From: Bacillota bacterium
Lineage (GTDB): Bacteria > Bacillota > Clostridia > Peptostreptococcales > Anaerovoracaceae
Direction of reading: 5' to 3'
DNA: 9,287 bases
Assembly (NCBI GenBank): GCA_016281165.1
Contig: JAEEIC010000083.1
Location: 1-9,287, forward strand
Shown here: positions 7,295-9,287 of the stretch, piece by piece
How positions within the stretch are numbered: the first letter of the stretch is position 1
Layout of the letters: every line of letters begins with the position of its first letter
Notes under the pieces: generated by a model
Told to the model about the DNA's origin: nothing
Seen by the model: only the letters and a program-made list of their open reading frames with translations
Databases searched by the model: none
Program-made: the position numbers and the translations under genes

Positions 7295-8704
7295 TCAGGC
7301 CTTCTCCGCCTCCTGCCTTTTGTGGCCCTCCTCGATGATGCCCATGACCGACTTTTCGTCGTAGCGGATTATGACCGCCATGGCGATGAGGCAGAGCACC
7401 ATGGCGATGACGAGGCTGATGCGGTAGCCCGTGCCGTTGTTCCTGATGAGGGTCTCTCCTCCCGGGCCGGCCTCGGTGTACTGGCCTACCACCGCGAGAG
7501 AGGTGAAGATTATCATGGCGATGGACTGGCCGAGCTTGAAGGCGAAGGTCCTCGCGGCGTAGAACATGGCGTCGCGGTTCTCGCCGCTGCTGATGTAATC
7601 GCTCTCGGCGATGTCGGCGACTATGGCCTGGGGGATTATGCCCAGTATGGAGAGCGGGACTCCCACGAGCACGCAGATGATGAAGCCGTAGATCTGGTTG
7701 GGTATGAAGCTCACTTTCCCGGCGAAGGACGAGACCAGGAAGGCGAAGGCGAAGAGGCCGAAGCCCCAGACCAGCAGCTTCTTCTTGCCGTGCTTTCTGG
7801 AGAGCATGTTGACGAAGATGTAGCAGACGAAGGTCACGAAGGTCATGAAGATGAACAGTATCATATAGTTGTTGAGCTCGAGCAGCACCTCGACGTAATA
7901 TATGAAACCGGTGTTGAAGATGGTGATCCCTACCCAGTAGATGATGTCCGAGAGCACGAAGACGCGGAACTGCCTGTTGGCGAAGGTCCGGGTCAGCGAC
8001 TTGAAGGCGTTCTCCTTCACGGGCTTCGAGTCGTCGTAGTCCTTCTCGTTTATCATGAAGGCCGGCAGCAGCATGCAGACGAGGGCCAGCACGGCCATCG
8101 CGGCCAGCACGAGCCTGGCGCAGAGATAGTAATCCCAGCCGGTCGCAGCGTAGACGCCCTCCCAGATCATCTTACCGCCGAAGGCGATGCCGGTACCGAC
8201 GATGTAGGTGAGGGAGATATAGGTCGAGATGTCCATGCGGTCCTTCTGGCTGCGGCCCAGGACCGGTATCAGGGCGTTGTACGGAGTGCAGTAGGCGGTC
8301 ATGAACACGTAAAACAGAATAAGGGTTACCGCGAGCCATATTATGTTGACCGGAGATTCTCCCCTCACGGGGCAGCAGAATATGAGCACCGTGACCAGGG
8401 CGAAAGGCAGGGCCGAATACCTCATGAAGGGTATGCGCTTGCCCAGGGGGCTTGAGCAGTTGTCTGACATCCCGGCTATCCAGGGGTCGGTCACCGCGTC
8501 GACCAGGCGGCCGCAGGCGGTGATGAGGCCGATGACGGTGAGTCCCAGGAAGGTCGCGCTTGTCACGAAGGTGATGACGCCGTTCCCGGTAGAATCGGGA
8601 AGATAGAAATTGACGAGCAGATTGGCGATGATGCCCGAGAGTATGGACCAGCCCAGCTGGCCCACGGCGAATACCCATTTGATCTTAGACGAGACAGTTT
8701 TCAT
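7295..8704 (-). CDS. GPH-family (MelB-like) sugar:cation symporter
   Basis: 469 residues with about 12 hydrophobic segments, the usual length of glycoside-pentoside-hexuronide:cation symporters in the MFS fold; it should import a glycoside across the inner membrane with a cation. GRLVDAVTDPWIAGMSDN (65-82) matches the MelB helix II signature, with D69 and D73 aligning to the cation-site Asp55 and Asp59; the intervening Asn58 is T72. YCTPYNALIPVL (138-149) is the conserved helix IV/V segment, where MelB Asp124 appears to be C139. The long basic central loop (about 219-245) and the helix with IIPQAIVADIAESDY (356-370) are also typical. The ATG (8702-8704) has GGAGG at 8709-8713. It is the first gene of the operon, ahead of the GH36 alpha-galactosidase, which points to an alpha-galactoside substrate. 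Family is certain; the sugar is inferred from the neighbour. Confidence 0.93.
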   Translation of the reverse strand: MKTVSSKIKWVFAVGQLGWSILSGIIANLLVNFYLPDSTGNGVITFVTSATFLGLTVIGLITACGRLVDAVTDPWIAGMSDNCSSPLGKRIPFMRYSALPFALVTVLIFCCPVRGESPVNIIWLAVTLILFYVFMTAYCTPYNALIPVLGRSQKDRMDISTYISLTYIVGTGIAFGGKMIWEGVYAATGWDYYLCARLVLAAMAVLALVCMLLPAFMINEKDYDDSKPVKENAFKSLTRTFANRQFRVFVLSDIIYWVGITIFNTGFIYYVEVLLELNNYMILFIFMTFVTFVCYIFVNMLSRKHGKKKLLVWGFGLFAFAFLVSSFAGKVSFIPNQIYGFIICVLVGVPLSILGIIPQAIVADIAESDYISSGENRDAMFYAARTFAFKLGQSIAMIIFTSLAVVGQYTEAGPGGETLIRNNGTGYRISLVIAMVLCLIAMAVIIRYDEKSVMGIIEEGHKRQEAEKA

Positions 8705-8718
8705 TTTTCCTCCATTTT

Positions 8719-8731
8719 CAGAGACGCTCTG
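8719..8731 (-). repeat. Small hairpin before the symporter ribosome binding site
   Basis: CAGAG-CGT-CTCTG forms a 5-bp stem with a 3-base loop in the symporter mRNA leader, 5 bases upstream of the GGAGG at 8709-8713. It might modulate translation; it is short enough to be chance. Confidence 0.3.
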
Positions 8732-8758
8732 CTGATAAGTAAGCGCACGTTCCCTTTT

Positions 8759-8787
8759 ATTATACTAACAAATGACTGAAAACTAAA
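8759..8787 (-). promoter_or_regulatory. Promoter of the alpha-galactoside operon
   Basis: A perfect TATAAT -10 box lies at 8759-8764 on the minus strand. At 17 bases the -35 position (8782-8787) reads TTTAGT, a poor match to TTGACA. A strong -10 with a weak -35 fits a promoter that needs an activator, as expected for an inducible sugar operon. Transcription would begin near 8752, giving a leader of about 48 bases. Confidence 0.6.
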
Positions 8788-8812
8788 CATATATATAAAG
8801 AAAATAACTGAA
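8770..8812 (-). repeat. 11-bp direct repeat TTCAGTYATTT, candidate regulator site
   Basis: TTCAGTCATTT (8780-8770) and TTCAGTTATTT (8812-8802) differ at one base and start 32 bases apart, close to three helical turns. One copy lies in the spacer of the symporter promoter and the other upstream of its -35 position. Direct repeats on one helix face suit an activator or a cooperative repressor. The AT-rich context lowers the weight of the match. Confidence 0.4.
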
Positions 8813-8817
8813 TTTAC

Positions 8818-8846
8818 TTGACGTGTGAAAATACTGTCAATAAAAT
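8818..8846 (+). promoter_or_regulatory. Promoter of the alpha/beta hydrolase gene, overlapped by an inverted repeat
   Basis: TTGACG (8818-8823) and TAAAAT (8841-8846) are separated by exactly 17 bases, each one mismatch from consensus. TTGAC (8818-8822) and GTCAA (8836-8840) form a perfect inverted repeat with a 13-base centre, covering the -35 box and ending against the -10 box. Transcription would start near 8853, leaving a leader of about 80 bases. Confidence 0.7.
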
Positions 8847-8858
8847 CGGAGGACGAAG

Positions 8859-8882
8859 GCCGCCATCCACCCTGAAGGCGGC
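8859..8882 (+). repeat. Leader hairpin of the hydrolase mRNA
   Basis: GCCGCC (8859-8864) pairs perfectly with GGCGGC (8877-8882) around a 12-base loop. It begins a few bases after the predicted transcription start and about 38 bases before the ribosome binding site. No T-run follows, so it is more likely an mRNA-stabilising 5' stem or a protein target than a terminator. Confidence 0.45.
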
Positions 8883-8931
8883 ATATGCAAGACAGACTGC
8901 GAAAGAACATTATGATAGTGAGGAGACAGCT

Positions 8932-9287
8932 GTGAGCGATCTGGTACTGTATGTCCACGGCCGGGGCGGGAGCGCCGAAGAGAGCAGGCGTTACGAGCCG
9001 CTGTTCCCGGACGCCGAAGTAGTCGGGCTCGAATATGAGGCGTCTGCGCCCCGGGAAGCGGGAGAAGAGATCCGCGGTTTCATGGACGGGCTGGGCGCCG
9101 AAGACGGCAGCGTCATCCTGATCGCGAACAGCATCGGCGCGTATTTCTGCATGGGCGCCGGCATAGAAGCGAAGCTCCGCCAGGCATACTTCATCTCCCC
9201 CATCGTCGACATGGAGAGGCTGATACTGGACATGATGGCCAAAGCCGGCGTGACGGAGGAGGAGCTGAGAGAGAAAGGCGCGGCCGC
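8932..9287 (+). CDS. Small alpha/beta hydrolase (C-terminus cut by window edge)
   Basis: 118 complete codons are visible and the frame is open at the right edge. The start is GTG (8932-8934) with GAGGAG at 8920-8925, 6 bases upstream; no in-frame upstream start is available. The protein opens directly with a beta strand and oxyanion-type turn, LVLYVHGRGGSAEE (4-17), then a second strand around VVGLEYE (30-36). SVILIANSIGAYF (60-72) is the nucleophile elbow with probable catalytic S67, and AYFISPIVDM (85-94) is the next strand. The elbow reads A-N-S-I-G instead of G-x-S-x-G. The catalytic acid and His should lie beyond the window. No signal peptide is seen, so a cytosolic esterase or related hydrolase is likely; substrate unknown. 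It is transcribed away from the sugar operon from its own promoter. Confidence 0.85.
   Translation, partial: MSDLVLYVHGRGGSAEESRRYEPLFPDAEVVGLEYEASAPREAGEEIRGFMDGLGAEDGSVILIANSIGAYFCMGAGIEAKLRQAYFISPIVDMERLILDMMAKAGVTEEELREKGAA

Larger units (their letters stand above)
8705..8931. other. AT-rich divergent intergenic region
   Basis: 227 bases separate the minus-strand symporter from the plus-strand hydrolase. Bases 8750-8850 are far richer in A and T than the rest of the window. The region holds a promoter for each direction, a direct repeat, an inverted repeat and two short hairpins, listed separately. No gene is seen here; a minus-strand reading frame crossing 8701-8958 has no credible start or homology. 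Confidence 0.8.

Noticed and set aside
4270..8455. Three long plus-strand frames opposite the GT-like, GH36 and symporter genes
   Set aside because: All are antisense to recognisable proteins and are rich in Gly, Val, Glu, Asp and His as expected from codon bias on the other strand.
8701..8958. 85-residue minus-strand frame in the divergent intergenic region
   Set aside because: It crosses two promoters and overlaps the hydrolase start, has no ribosome binding site of note and no recognisable domain.
9280..9287. NotI site GCGGCCGC exactly at the right end, possibly a cloning boundary
   Set aside because: It is in frame with the hydrolase and can be ordinary GC-rich coding sequence; one site at the edge is not evidence of vector.

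Overview
The window comes from a GC-rich bacterium with strong GGAGG-type ribosome binding sites, free use of ATA (Ile) and AGG/AGA (Arg) codons, and gene families common in gut and rumen Clostridia (a DUF6273-like domain, a GPH-type sugar symporter beside a GH36 alpha-galactosidase, a small clostridial-type alpha/beta hydrolase). I infer an anaerobic Firmicute, probably a clostridial gut or rumen commensal. No rRNA, tRNA, insertion sequence or CRISPR array was seen, and there is no sequence that identifies the species.

Six of the seven genes lie on the minus strand and are read from right to left. The first group (8704 down to 4180) is a tight three-gene sugar operon: a GPH-family cation symporter, a cytoplasmic GH36 alpha-galactosidase that starts one base after the symporter stop, and, 24 bases later, a large GT-B-like protein resembling the MurG/MGDG-synthase type. 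The first two make a clear uptake-then-hydrolysis pair for alpha-galactosides. The third is the unexpected member.

A well-formed promoter carrying an 8-bp inverted repeat follows the stop of the GT-like gene. It starts a second group (4057 down to the left edge): a four-helix membrane protein with a cytosolic DUF6273-like C-terminal domain, a 643-residue Sel1/TPR-like solenoid protein with a coiled coil, and a GNAT acetyltransferase fused to an MTH1-like Nudix domain, cut by the left edge. I see no convincing intrinsic terminator between the two groups, so read-through from the sugar operon is possible.

At the right, an AT-rich 227-bp intergenic region (8705-8931) holds divergent promoters, an 11-bp direct repeat, an inverted repeat and a leader hairpin. 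To its right a small alpha/beta hydrolase runs off the window on the plus strand.

The most promising undescribed material is the pairing of the DUF6273-like membrane protein with the Sel1-like protein, possibly with the GNAT-Nudix fusion, and the GT-B-like protein in the alpha-galactoside operon. No transcription regulator is encoded in the window.
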